A stretch of DNA of 64,000 nt from an uncultured Acidobacteriia bacterium (lineage in GTDB: Bacteria; Acidobacteriota; Terriglobia; Bryobacterales; Bryobacteraceae). The notes under the pieces are model-generated. The model was not told where the DNA came from and searched no databases. It saw nothing but the letters and a program-made list of their open reading frames with translations. Below, piece after piece: positions 1 to 8,145 of the stretch; positions within the stretch are counted from its first letter, which is position 1; each line of letters opens with the position of its first letter. The stretch spans positions 19,659-83,658 of the forward strand of contig CAIRSA010000495.1 in the NCBI GenBank assembly GCA_903881085.1. The letters run 5' to 3'. The position numbers were made by a program, and so were the translations under genes.

Positions 1-1
1 T

Positions 2-859
2 GCGATTTTCCAACAGGGCTGTGAGTCGGTCATCCTGGAAAATCACGGGGTCGTTACGGGCGGCGTGTCGTTACGTGACGCGTTCCATCGCTTCGAGACC
101 TTGGAATTTGCTGGGAAAACGATTATCAAGGGAAGCATGCTGGGCGAGGTGAAGTACCTGGACGACGCGAGCTTGCAACTACCTTCGGAGCGTTCCACGG
201 ATATGGAGCGCTTTGAGCGCACTGAGATTTCGAGTGCAGAGAAGGAAGCAAGGCGTGGCCTGTGCGAGTTCGTGCAGCGGGCTTATCGGCAGCGGTTGAT
301 CATCAGCACGCAAGGCAGTTTTTCCGTGCGGCTGGACGATCGCTCGTTTGTGATGACTCCGTATCGCGTCGACCGGTCGACGCTTGCGCCGGAAGAGTTG
401 GTGCTGATTCAAGATGGCAAAGCGGAGGCGGGGGCACTGCCCAGCCGCGCCGCGCACATGCATGATTCCATCTACAAGCAACATTCGGAAGTGAAGGCGA
501 TCATCAACGCGTATCCGGTGAATGCCACCGCGTTTAGCGTGACGGGGTCGCGGCTTGATAGCCATACCATTCCGGAAAGCTATGTCGTGTTGCGCAATGT
601 GGGCCAGGCCCGCTATGGTTTGCAGTTCACTGGCATTGAAGAACTGACCGGGCTAATCACCGATATGAGCCCGTCGTTATTGCTTGAAAACGATGGCGTG
701 CTGGTCACGGGCAAGTCGATGCTGGAAGCGTTCGATCGTCTGGAAGTGATGGAGTCGACTGCGGAGGCGATCATCAACAGCAAGTCTATCGGCGCGTTAT
801 CAAATATGCCGGCAGAAGTGATTCGCGATTTGGACCGTGTGTTTCTGGGCCGCAATTAG
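2..859 (+). CDS. Tandem class II aldolase/adducin-domain protein, 5' end outside window
   Basis: The reading frame is open from base 2 and continues upstream, so only the C-terminal 285 residues are present. Residues 1-45 are the tail of a first class II aldolase domain with its LENHG metal-ligand motif. A second copy of the same fold follows at about residues 70-265, ending in the parallel LENDG motif. In the second copy the usual HxH zinc ligands read N-A-Y and the late histidine reads D, so this half probably lacks metal chemistry. The family includes fuculose-1-phosphate aldolase and L-ribulose-5-phosphate epimerase. The real substrate cannot be read from the sequence. It is followed 14 bases later by an exported esterase and then an RraA-like protein on the same strand, which suggests a sugar-acid or hydroxy-acid catabolic operon. 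An internal ATG at 65 is not the start, because homology runs through it. Confidence 0.85.
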   Translation, partial: AIFQQGCESVILENHGVVTGGVSLRDAFHRFETLEFAGKTIIKGSMLGEVKYLDDASLQLPSERSTDMERFERTEISSAEKEARRGLCEFVQRAYRQRLIISTQGSFSVRLDDRSFVMTPYRVDRSTLAPEELVLIQDGKAEAGALPSRAAHMHDSIYKQHSEVKAIINAYPVNATAFSVTGSRLDSHTIPESYVVLRNVGQARYGLQFTGIEELTGLITDMSPSLLLENDGVLVTGKSMLEAFDRLEVMESTAEAIINSKSIGALSNMPAEVIRDLDRVFLGRN

Positions 860-873
860 AAGGGATTACAACT

Positions 874-1728
874 ATGTTTTTCAAAGCTATGTTTGCCGCG
901 GTTGCTTTGTGCGCCGCCATGAGTGCGGCCGAGCCGCCGGAGATTCCGCTGTGGGCGAATGGTGCTCCGGGCTCCGAAGGAAAGGCCAATAACGAAAAAG
1001 TCGAACTGCTCGGCGGAGGCAAGGAACGGCGCGTCTCTGGCGTTGTGAATCCTACGATCGCCGTATACCTTCCCTCAAAGGAAACAGCGACGGGCGCGGC
1101 TGTCATCGTTGCGCCTGGCGGCGGCCATCGTTTTCACACCTTCGACAACGAAGGGCACAACGTGGCCAGTTGGCTGGCCAGCGTTGGCGTTGTCGGCATA
1201 GTGCTGAAGTATCGTTTGGCTCGCGGCGAGGGTAATCCCTTTGAAGTGGAGACGCATGTTTTGGCCGATGCGCAGAGGGCGATTCGCACAGTCCGCGCCC
1301 GCGCGACGGAGTGGGGAGTGAATCCGAAACGCGTCGGCATTCTTGGGTTTTCGGCCGGGGGCGAACTCGCTGCGTTGGCCGCTACGCGCTATGATGCCGG
1401 GAATTCAAACGCAAGCGATGCAATTGAACGGCAGGGGTCGCGTCCCGATTTTCAGGCTCTGCTGTATCCCGGCCTGCCGAAGGATCCGCGCATCAACAAA
1501 GAGATGCCACCCACGTTCCTATGCGCCGCACACGACGATCGGCCCAATATCTCCGAAGGCCTTGCAGAATATTATCTTGCCGTGAAGCGCGCCGGCGTGC
1601 CTGTGGAACTTCATTTGTTCACTGGCGGTGGACATGGCTTCGGCATTCGCAAGTCAAAGTTCCCTGTGTCCTCGTGGCCTGATCGATTCGAAACATGGAT
1701 GCGGCATATGGGGTATCTCGCAAAGTAA
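874..1728 (+). CDS. Exported alpha/beta hydrolase (acetyl xylan esterase/BD-FAE-like)
   Basis: A 284-residue protein with an N-terminal signal peptide (residues 1-19, hydrophobic core then A-S-A-A), so it is probably periplasmic or secreted. The oxyanion-hole region reads APGGGH, the nucleophile elbow is GFSAGGE (around residue 160), and the C-terminal histidine lies in GGGHGFG. An acidic residue in AAHDDRP is the likely third triad member. This order is that of the BD-FAE/acetyl-xylan-esterase-like group acting on acetylated plant polysaccharides. The neighbouring pectin genes fit a role in deacetylating pectin fragments, but the substrate is inferred. Its TAA stop shares one base with the ATG of the next gene, indicating translational coupling. 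Confidence 0.85.
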   Translation: MFFKAMFAAVALCAAMSAAEPPEIPLWANGAPGSEGKANNEKVELLGGGKERRVSGVVNPTIAVYLPSKETATGAAVIVAPGGGHRFHTFDNEGHNVASWLASVGVVGIVLKYRLARGEGNPFEVETHVLADAQRAIRTVRARATEWGVNPKRVGILGFSAGGELAALAATRYDAGNSNASDAIERQGSRPDFQALLYPGLPKDPRINKEMPPTFLCAAHDDRPNISEGLAEYYLAVKRAGVPVELHLFTGGGHGFGIRKSKFPVSSWPDRFETWMRHMGYLAK

Positions 1729-2390
1729 TGCAGTGGTCAAATGATGATGAGTTATTCGCGCTGATATCGTCCACTCTGTATACCGCGGTGGTGGGAGATA
1801 TTCTGGATACGCTGGGGCTGTACCATCAATTCCTGCCGCAGCCGATTCGTGCGCTGCGTGAACCGATGCGACTGATCGGGCGCGCGATGCCGGTGTGGAT
1901 CGCCACCGTGGAAGGCCCGCAGTCACGGCCATTCGGGCGTATGACCGATGCTCTGGATCAATTGCAGCGCGGTGAGATTTATGTTGCGACGGGAGGCGTG
2001 ATGAACTGCTCGGCGTGGGGCGAGATCATGACCGCGACCGCAAAGCGCCGTGGTGCCGCTGGTGCAGTGATCGATGGTTTTCATCGCGACACGATGAAGG
2101 TGGTGGAACAGCAGTGGCCCGTTTTCAGCCGGGGTGCTTATGCGCAGGATGCGGGCGTGCGCAGTGTGGTGGAGGACTTCCGCTGCGAGGTTCGCATCGA
2201 GCAGGTTTCAATCAAGCCTGGGGACCTGGTGCTTGGCGACGTGGATGGCGTTGTTGTGGTTCCGCGCGAAGTCGAGGTCGAGGTGATCACCGGCGCGCTG
2301 GCAAAGGCCCGCGGCGAAAAGGTGGTGCGCACGGAAATCGAAGCGGGCCTGTCGAGTAAAGCCGCGTTCGAAAAACACGGCATCCTCTAA
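1728..2390 (+). CDS. RraA-like / HMG-aldolase family protein
   Basis: A 220-residue protein of the RraA/demethylmenaquinone-methyltransferase-like fold, which includes 4-hydroxy-4-methyl-2-oxoglutarate aldolases as well as the RNase E inhibitor RraA. It contains the family pattern G-E followed about 20 residues later by R-D (WGEIMTA ... GFHRD), then PVFSRG, and DGVVVVPRE near the C-terminus. The start chosen is the ATG overlapping the upstream TAA by one base (TAATG). An in-frame ATG at 1695 inside the esterase gene is less likely. In this aldolase/esterase context I favour a divalent-metal-dependent pyruvate aldolase or a related sugar-acid enzyme over an RNase regulator, but that is inference. 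Confidence 0.85.
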   Translation: MQWSNDDELFALISSTLYTAVVGDILDTLGLYHQFLPQPIRALREPMRLIGRAMPVWIATVEGPQSRPFGRMTDALDQLQRGEIYVATGGVMNCSAWGEIMTATAKRRGAAGAVIDGFHRDTMKVVEQQWPVFSRGAYAQDAGVRSVVEDFRCEVRIEQVSIKPGDLVLGDVDGVVVVPREVEVEVITGALAKARGEKVVRTEIEAGLSSKAAFEKHGIL

Positions 2391-2399
2391 TAAATGCGC

Positions 2400-2451
2400 G
2401 GACAGCCCGCGTGTTTCCCGGTTTCTTAATGGGGAAACACGCGGGCTGTCC
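2400..2451. terminator. Perfect 20-bp inverted repeat between convergent genes
   Basis: Arms at 2400-2419 (GGACAGCCCGCGTGTTTCCC) and 2432-2451 are exact reverse complements around a 12-base spacer. The element lies between the ends of the RraA-like gene (plus) and the oxidoreductase gene (minus). It probably works as a bidirectional terminator. The long GC-rich perfect arms are also typical of dispersed REP-like repeats in acidobacterial genomes. Confidence 0.6.
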
Positions 2452-2456
2452 CCATA

Positions 2457-3818
2457 TTATTTTGCGCGCGCCAGTTCTACACCTTTTGTCGACACGTAAT
2501 ATTTTGCCAACATGTTGGGCACTTCCCAGGCGGGCATGGACTTCGGTGCGTGGATGAAGCCGAGGAAATGATTCGCCACCTGCGCGAAATGCGCTTCGTG
2601 ACCAACGCGGTATCGCTCTGGAATGATGACGTGCAGGCCCTGGCCTGATTGCTCCAGGCCAAGCCCAGGCCAGCGCGCTTGCAGGCCCGCGATCTTCTTC
2701 ACAATGTCGGCAACAGTCGCTTCGTTCGTCGGGAACACGTAGACTTCGGGCACATACTTTTCTGCTTTGCCCTGGCGGATCTCCACGCGTGCCTTGGTGC
2801 CGCGATAGACCGTCTCATAAACATCGCCACCTTCGACAGCTTCCCAATTCCACAGGATGTCCATCTTCACGTGCACACCCTTCAACGTGTAATGCACGGA
2901 GTTATTGCAGTAGTAGTCGAGCTTGCCGTCGTGCACGTTCTTGCCCAGCGTGGCGGGGAAATCAGTCTCGCCGGTGACCTTGGTGAACTGCGCTTTGTCG
3001 ATTACAACAGGCCAGTGACGGCCATCGAGCACTTGAATGTCTTTGCGGTAATCGATCGCCTGATCGGGGAATGCGGTCCACTGCACCAGATCGACAACGT
3101 GTGTTCCTACGTCGGCCAATCCTTCGCCGTATTCCACCGTATCGAAGAACCAGCTTGGCCTTTTGAGCGGCACGCCGGCCACCACCTTCATGATGTGATG
3201 AATACTCTTCGCGGTAATACCGGGGTGCTCTGCGTCGCCCGTTATCAACTCGCCAAATATCTCCGGCGAGCTGACGAGCGCGCGCGGCACTTGGCAGGTC
3301 GCCTCATAGCGTTCAGTCATGATGTCATAAGCGGCCAAACCCTTGTGAGCAGCCAGTTCCAGTGCCTGCTGCAGCTTGGGCATTTCGCCCGACTCGATGA
3401 TCCACGGCTTGTCGGCGAAGACATGAATGCCGGCGTTGAGCGAATCCAGAATGCGATCGATCTTACCGCGGTTGCGACCGGTAAACACGACGGCATTGCC
3501 GGGCTTATCGCGCAGCATCTCTTTCATCGGATTCGAGCTGGTGTGTACGTCGAGTTCCCACCGCGTGGGATTTTCGCGGCGTGTATTGAACAGCGAGATG
3601 CGGTTCAGGTAGTCGAGCAGTTCGGGGCCAAGACGCCCGTAGACGCTCACGCGGCGGTCAATCTCCGGATACATTTCTTTCTGAAGCAGCGTAGCGTGGA
3701 AGTGGCCGGGATCGGCGATCATTAGTTTCGTGGGCATAGGTTTGCTTTGTCCTAGCAGGATAGCCGCTGCGACGAAGCAGGATGAGGCCAATAGGAATAC
3801 GGCAGCGGAAAGTCTCAT
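2457..3818 (-). CDS. Exported Gfo/Idh/MocA-type oxidoreductase
   Basis: A 453-residue protein with a signal-peptide-like N-terminus (residues 1-23, ending A-A-A before ILLGQ). The NAD-binding Rossmann half follows (about 28-170) with the family lysine region HVFADKPW, the equivalent of the usual EKP motif. The C-terminal half resembles the putative-oxidoreductase C-terminal domain found in this family in Acidobacteria and Bacteroidetes. The first nucleotide-binding loop (MIADPGHFH) departs from the usual GxGxxG. The gene starts 3 bases after the PPC-domain gene and belongs to the three-gene minus-strand run 6071-2457 headed by the pectin-degrading fusion. A role in oxidising or epimerising a sugar released from pectin is plausible; the substrate is unknown. 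Confidence 0.8.
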   Translation of the reverse strand: MRLSAAVFLLASSCFVAAAILLGQSKPMPTKLMIADPGHFHATLLQKEMYPEIDRRVSVYGRLGPELLDYLNRISLFNTRRENPTRWELDVHTSSNPMKEMLRDKPGNAVVFTGRNRGKIDRILDSLNAGIHVFADKPWIIESGEMPKLQQALELAAHKGLAAYDIMTERYEATCQVPRALVSSPEIFGELITGDAEHPGITAKSIHHIMKVVAGVPLKRPSWFFDTVEYGEGLADVGTHVVDLVQWTAFPDQAIDYRKDIQVLDGRHWPVVIDKAQFTKVTGETDFPATLGKNVHDGKLDYYCNNSVHYTLKGVHVKMDILWNWEAVEGGDVYETVYRGTKARVEIRQGKAEKYVPEVYVFPTNEATVADIVKKIAGLQARWPGLGLEQSGQGLHVIIPERYRVGHEAHFAQVANHFLGFIHAPKSMPAWEVPNMLAKYYVSTKGVELARAK

Positions 3819-3821
3819 GTA

Positions 3822-4364
3822 CTAACGATACGTCTTGTCGTCCACGCGGCTCAAGTCCGCTCCATCGTTCAACACGCCGATGGTGACAATCGCAAACGTG
3901 AAGACGCTGGTGCCGGGCTCGAGATGTCCGCCGAAGGCGTGGTCGGGCGTGGCGAGCGTCATGTGAGCGTGCACCTTGCCGTCGATCACATAGCCGTTCA
4001 TGCTGATCAGATCGGCCGGCGCGGTCGGGTCCTTCACGAACATGTTTTTCGAAGGAAACGTGCGGTTGCTCACCTGGTGTACCTGGTATCCGCGCACGGA
4101 ACCCGCGCCGGCAAGGATGACGGCGTGTTTGATCTTTTCCTGCTTCACCATCTTTTCAATTCCCGCAAGCAGATCGGCATCGAATTTGAAGCGCAGGATT
4201 ACGACGCGTTCAAAGTTTCCTTTGATGGCGTAAACATCGGGGACCTTGTCGCTGTTGGGCTTGGCATCTTCGGCCGGCGTTGGCGCGGCGTTGACGATTT
4301 CGCGCCGTGTCTGTTGCGCATGCATGGCCGCAGCCAGCAACATCAAGAGAATTGTTTGTTTCAT
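3822..4364 (-). CDS. Exported PPC/DUF296-domain protein
   Basis: 180 residues. After a short signal peptide (residues 1-16, cleavage near M-H-A-Q) comes a PPC/DUF296 domain (about 53-165) with its recognisable core: VILAGAGSVRG, the H-A-H-M-T-L-A stretch, and FGGHLEPGT. In plants and bacteria this fold is best known from AT-hook DNA-binding proteins and small trimeric bacterial proteins. A cleavable signal here argues for a non-DNA function in the periplasm, perhaps metal or ligand binding through the conserved histidines. It lies 6 bases downstream of the esterase-pectate lyase fusion and 3 bases upstream of the oxidoreductase, so the three are probably co-transcribed. Confidence 0.78.
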   Translation of the reverse strand: MKQTILLMLLAAAMHAQQTRREIVNAAPTPAEDAKPNSDKVPDVYAIKGNFERVVILRFKFDADLLAGIEKMVKQEKIKHAVILAGAGSVRGYQVHQVSNRTFPSKNMFVKDPTAPADLISMNGYVIDGKVHAHMTLATPDHAFGGHLEPGTSVFTFAIVTIGVLNDGADLSRVDDKTYR

Positions 4365-4370
4365 AGTGTT

Positions 4371-6071
4371 TTATTTCGCGGGGGCCCATTTCGCGGCCCA
4401 CTTGGGATAATCTTCGTTGATCAGTTTTGCCGGGCGGTCCACGTACCAGCGGTAGCCATTGCGGCGTTCGTATTCTATTTCGGCCACGGTGTACTTCACG
4501 ATGCCGTCGCGGCCGCTGAACATAGGGCGGTTGGTGTCCAATTCGTAGAACCGGGCCCATAGGGGCTGCGCCGCAGGGTCCGGCACCACAACCTGATCGT
4601 AGCCTTTTGGCGTTTCGGGGGCAGGCTTTCGATCCAACCGAATGCCTTGAATCGTGGAATTACGGAACCATTCCACCGCACCTTTCACTGCGGCGATGAC
4701 TTCGTTTGAAGGATGGTCGATGCCCATCAGGAACTTCACCACGCCCACGCTTTCGCTGCCGCTGAGCGATGGCAACTCGTAGCTGCGCGCCTTGGCCGGG
4801 GCAAGCGTTTTTTCGTCGTGCTGTGCGCACCACACCGTGAGTTTACCGTTCATTTTTACCTGCGTCTTCAGAATGCATTCGATGCCGCGCTGCAGGGCCT
4901 GCTGCGCTTTCGCGCGGGTGGGGGCATCGATGAATTCATAGCCGGCTGACTTGCCGGCAATCAGGCGCAACGTGTCCAGCACGCCAACCATCGCGTCATC
5001 GTTATAGGTGATGTGGCTCCAGTAGCCGTTGCGCAAAGGATAGAACTGCGGCCATCCGCCATTGGGATACTGGGCTTCGAGCAAATAGCTTAATCCACGA
5101 TCGAAGGCCGCGCGGTATTTTTCTTCCTTCTTGGCTGAATAGATGCGCGCGAGGTACTGCATCTGTGTGTAGGTCGCATCGTTGTCGATGGTTGTATGCG
5201 CTTCCGGCTTTTGTTTTTCCACCAGGGCGCGGGCCTTGGCGCTCATGGGTGTTGCCATGTCGATGTTCTTTTCCCATCCGCCGTTGTTGTGCTGATAGAG
5301 CAGCAAGTTGTCGGCAATGCGGATCGATTCGGGTCCGCCATACCAGGCTTTCGGTTGACGCATCGCACTCTTCCAGCTGACCAGGTTGTGCAGGTACGGC
5401 TGCAGTGCTGGGGCAACTTTCACCAACTCCGCGGCTGCCATTGCGCCGATTACCTCTGCCCCGTGCGGGCCCAGATGCGTGTGATCCTGCTTGCCATCCG
5501 CGGTTTTTGTGCCGAGTATCTCTGCGCCCGGGTTACCAAGTTGTTCCGCCTGTGCCTTCGTCAACGCGTAAAGATCAATCAAGGCCACGTTCTTTTCCGC
5601 TGCCAGCTGCCGCACGGCTTCGACATATGGCACCAGGCCATCGAGACGAAACTTGCCATCCGCGGTGAACGAGCGCCGTACGATGGAGGTGACAAGCACT
5701 GGAGTTGCTCCTGCGGCGCGCGCCTCCTCAACGTAGCGCAACATGTTTTCGCGATAGGTGGTTTTCGGATCGGTCTCCCGCTCAGGCCCTTTTCCCGGTT
5801 CGTCATTGTGGCCAAACTGGATCAGAACGTAGTTGGGCTTTGCGGCCAACACCGGTGCCCAACGATTCTCGCCGAGAAAACTTTTGGAGCTGCGGCCGCT
5901 GCTTGCAGCATTGTTGACCTCAACCGGCGGCGCGAAGGAAGCGGTAAAACCGGGCCCCCAACCGCTTCCATCCTGAACGGTGGAATCACCAACCAGTGCG
6001 ATGCGGACAGGTTGCGCGAAAGTAATCGCTGAAGTGGCCAATAGGAACAGAAACGCTTTGTTTGCAGACAT
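4371..6071 (-). CDS. Rhamnogalacturonan acetylesterase (CE12-like) - pectate lyase (PL10-like) fusion
   Basis: A 566-residue two-enzyme secreted protein with signal peptide 1-19. Residues 20-225 are an SGNH/GDSL esterase of the rhamnogalacturonan acetylesterase type: GDSTVQ carries the serine, GHND is block III, and DHTHLG carries the Asp and His. Residues 235-560 match the PelA/PL10 pectate lyase fold: NNGGWEKNIDM, TIDNDATYTQM, YPNGGWPQFYP and HITYNDDAM. One polypeptide would thus deacetylate and cleave pectin by beta-elimination. It is divergent from the LacI-type gene across a 69-base gap holding a palindrome and two direct repeats, which suggests control by that regulator. I am confident in the two domains; exact polymer specificity is inferred. 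Confidence 0.88.
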   Translation of the reverse strand: MSANKAFLFLLATSAITFAQPVRIALVGDSTVQDGSGWGPGFTASFAPPVEVNNAASSGRSSKSFLGENRWAPVLAAKPNYVLIQFGHNDEPGKGPERETDPKTTYRENMLRYVEEARAAGATPVLVTSIVRRSFTADGKFRLDGLVPYVEAVRQLAAEKNVALIDLYALTKAQAEQLGNPGAEILGTKTADGKQDHTHLGPHGAEVIGAMAAAELVKVAPALQPYLHNLVSWKSAMRQPKAWYGGPESIRIADNLLLYQHNNGGWEKNIDMATPMSAKARALVEKQKPEAHTTIDNDATYTQMQYLARIYSAKKEEKYRAAFDRGLSYLLEAQYPNGGWPQFYPLRNGYWSHITYNDDAMVGVLDTLRLIAGKSAGYEFIDAPTRAKAQQALQRGIECILKTQVKMNGKLTVWCAQHDEKTLAPAKARSYELPSLSGSESVGVVKFLMGIDHPSNEVIAAVKGAVEWFRNSTIQGIRLDRKPAPETPKGYDQVVVPDPAAQPLWARFYELDTNRPMFSGRDGIVKYTVAEIEYERRNGYRWYVDRPAKLINEDYPKWAAKWAPAK

Positions 6072-6090
6072 GGTTGCTTCCGATTATACA

Positions 6091-6138
6091 TTTCATGAAA
6101 AGCTTACGTCATTGGAGTAGTATAGTACTTCATTGGAG
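6091..6138. promoter_or_regulatory. Candidate regulatory region between lyase fusion and LacI-type gene
   Basis: The 69-base divergent gap contains a perfect 10-base palindrome TTTCATGAAA at 6091-6100. It also has two exact copies of TCATTGGAG (6109-6117 and 6130-6138) set 21 bases apart, about two DNA turns. The second copy overlaps the likely ribosome-binding site of the LacI-type gene. Autoregulation by that protein is a reasonable guess; no match to a defined operator was established. Confidence 0.3.
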
Positions 6139-6140
6139 AG

Positions 6141-7217
6141 GTGAAAGTGCGTCGTCAAAAGGAAACGCGCAAGGCTACGATCGTCGATGTAGCAGAGATG
6201 GCTGGAGTATCGCTGGGTACGGCGTCGCGGGTGTTGAACAATCGCCGCGGCGTTGATCCGGAGCTTCGCCGTAAAGTGACCGAGGCGGCCCTTGCGTTGA
6301 AATATGTGCGGGCAGAGAATGCGCGGCGGGCATCGCGTGAAACAGTTCCCATTATCACTTTTGTGCTGAGTAATCGGGATTTTCTGCATCCGGTGCACGC
6401 TCGCATGTTGCAAGGCGCGGAAGAGTTCTGCGAAGAGAACGGTTATTTCGTGGTATTCAAGAAGTTCGATTATGCCATGGACACGCCGGCTGCGGACATC
6501 AAGCTTCCTGCGCAATTACGCGAACACGGTATTGCCGATTGCCTGATTTTGGCCGGCACGAATTACCCCAACCTGATTGAGGCGACGCGCAAGGCCGGCG
6601 TACCATATGTTTTGTTCCGGAACAACTTAATTACCCCTGCGGCACATCCAGCGGTTGATCAGGCCAGGGCCGACGATGCGGAAGGCGCACGCGTAGCGGT
6701 GCGGTATCTTGTCAAATTGGGCCATAAGCGCATCTGTTATATCGGCGACATTTCTCAGGTCTGGTTTGACGAACGATACCAAGCTTATCTGGAAGTGATG
6801 GAGGAAGCGGGACTCGAGCCGATTGCCCAGACTGTTGCGCTCTCGCCCGACAATTTTACAAACGGCTTCACTTCGGCAGAGGCGATTTTGCGGCGCAGGA
6901 TTCCCGTCACAGCCATCTTCGCAACGGCTGACGATGTTGCCTTTGGTGTGATCGAGCAGTTGCGCACCAGCGGCCTGCGCGTGCCGGGCGATGTCTCGGT
7001 GATTGGCTTTGGCGATTTGCCTGACGCTCATTCAAAGATTCCTCCTCTAACTACCGTGCGCATTCCGGTTCTGCAGATCGGCCGCCAGTTGGCGAAGATG
7101 GCGATTGAAAAGGCGCGCTTCCCGCAGGTGGCGCTACCGGAAGTCGTGATGCAGAACGAGTTGATTCTGCGTGGAACTACGTGGCCGCACAGCGAACCTT
7201 TGGCTGCTGTGTCGTAG
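6141..7217 (+). CDS. LacI-family transcriptional regulator
   Basis: 358 residues with a GTG start preceded by GGAG. Residues 12-60 form the LacI helix-turn-helix and hinge (TIVDVAEMAGVSLGTASRVL). The rest is a periplasmic-binding-protein-like effector domain with the usual DDVAFGVIEQL and PGDVSVIGFGD stretches. It sits between the divergent esterase-lyase fusion and the downstream pectinesterase-like gene, so it most likely senses a pectin-derived sugar and controls both sides. Effector identity is not visible. Confidence 0.93.
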   Translation: MKVRRQKETRKATIVDVAEMAGVSLGTASRVLNNRRGVDPELRRKVTEAALALKYVRAENARRASRETVPIITFVLSNRDFLHPVHARMLQGAEEFCEENGYFVVFKKFDYAMDTPAADIKLPAQLREHGIADCLILAGTNYPNLIEATRKAGVPYVLFRNNLITPAAHPAVDQARADDAEGARVAVRYLVKLGHKRICYIGDISQVWFDERYQAYLEVMEEAGLEPIAQTVALSPDNFTNGFTSAEAILRRRIPVTAIFATADDVAFGVIEQLRTSGLRVPGDVSVIGFGDLPDAHSKIPPLTTVRIPVLQIGRQLAKMAIEKARFPQVALPEVVMQNELILRGTTWPHSEPLAAVS

Positions 7218-7221
7218 GCAT

Positions 7222-8145
7222 ATGCGATTACTTTTGTTCGTTGTTTCTGTGGCCGCATTCTCACAGAGCAAGCCGGTGGTGGTCGCGGCCGATGGCAGCG
7301 GCCAGTTTCGCACTGTGCAGGCGGCCATTGATTCGATTCCTGCCGGCAATGCCCAGCGCCGCGTGATTTTCATCAAGAACGGCACTTACCAGGAGCAATT
7401 GCGGCTTGAAAAGGCGTTCGTCACGCTGCGCGGCGAGGATCGAAAGAAGACCCGCATTGAATTTGAAATCGAAACCAGTGCCTGTAAAATTCCGGGGTCG
7501 GTGGAAGAGAACTGCACCTCGGTTCGTGTCGATGCCAGCGATGTGGTGATTGAGAATCTGACCATTTCCAATCCGATTCCGGGGAAAGGCAAGAGCGCCG
7601 CGCTGTCCATAGTCGGCAGTTCCACGCGAGCGATTGTTCGCGATGCAGACATACTGGGCTCAGGCGGCGACACACTGGCGCTGATCTCGCACGGCAAATA
7701 CTACCTGAAGAATGTCTATGTTTCCGGCACGTATCACATCATTGTGCCGCGCGGCAGCGCTTACTTCACCCACTGCACGTTCTGGTGCCTGGGCCACAAG
7801 ACCTGCCTATTCAATGAGAATGACCGCAACGAGTCAGACAAGATGGTGATTCGTGATTCACGCATCGATGGGCCCACGCCTTTCGGACTCGGTTCCTACT
7901 TCCGCGATGCGGTGTGGTATTTCATTGACAACGAATTCTCAGACAAGATGCTGCCGGCGGAGATCTTCCGCCAGCCGGCAAGGAACTACGAGATGAAGTG
8001 GGGCGAGGGCCGAGTTTACTTTTCCGGCAACAAGGGCCCGGATTATCCCTGGCTGAAGGACAATCTGTCGAAGTCGGCTGCGTCTTCCAAGCAGTCGATC
8101 ACTGCAGCGTGGGCGCTGGTCGACTGGGATCCGGAATCACGCTAG
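7222..8145 (+). CDS. Pectinesterase-like (CE8-fold) protein lacking canonical catalytic residues
   Basis: 307 residues, starting at the ATG just after the LacI-type stop; this start gives a clean signal peptide (MRLLLFVVSVAAFSQS). An upstream in-frame start at 7171 would lie inside the regulator gene. The N-terminal FRTVQAAIDSIP and IKNGTYQEQL segments are typical of the right-handed beta-helix pectin methylesterases. The catalytic region is altered. The usual Q-D-T reads GGDT, so the Gln is lost and the Asp kept. The usual D-F-I-F-G strand reads H-I-I-V-P, so the nucleophile-partner Asp is lost. It may be a non-catalytic pectin-binding protein or belong to a divergent subfamily with different chemistry. 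Its last 9 bases overlap the convergent ATPase gene. Confidence 0.82.
   Translation: MRLLLFVVSVAAFSQSKPVVVAADGSGQFRTVQAAIDSIPAGNAQRRVIFIKNGTYQEQLRLEKAFVTLRGEDRKKTRIEFEIETSACKIPGSVEENCTSVRVDASDVVIENLTISNPIPGKGKSAALSIVGSSTRAIVRDADILGSGGDTLALISHGKYYLKNVYVSGTYHIIVPRGSAYFTHCTFWCLGHKTCLFNENDRNESDKMVIRDSRIDGPTPFGLGSYFRDAVWYFIDNEFSDKMLPAEIFRQPARNYEMKWGEGRVYFSGNKGPDYPWLKDNLSKSAASSKQSITAAWALVDWDPESR

Noticed and set aside
2649..3725. Long plus-strand frame antisense to the oxidoreductase
   Set aside because: Shadow of a clear Gfo/Idh gene; no domain, signal or ribosome-binding site.
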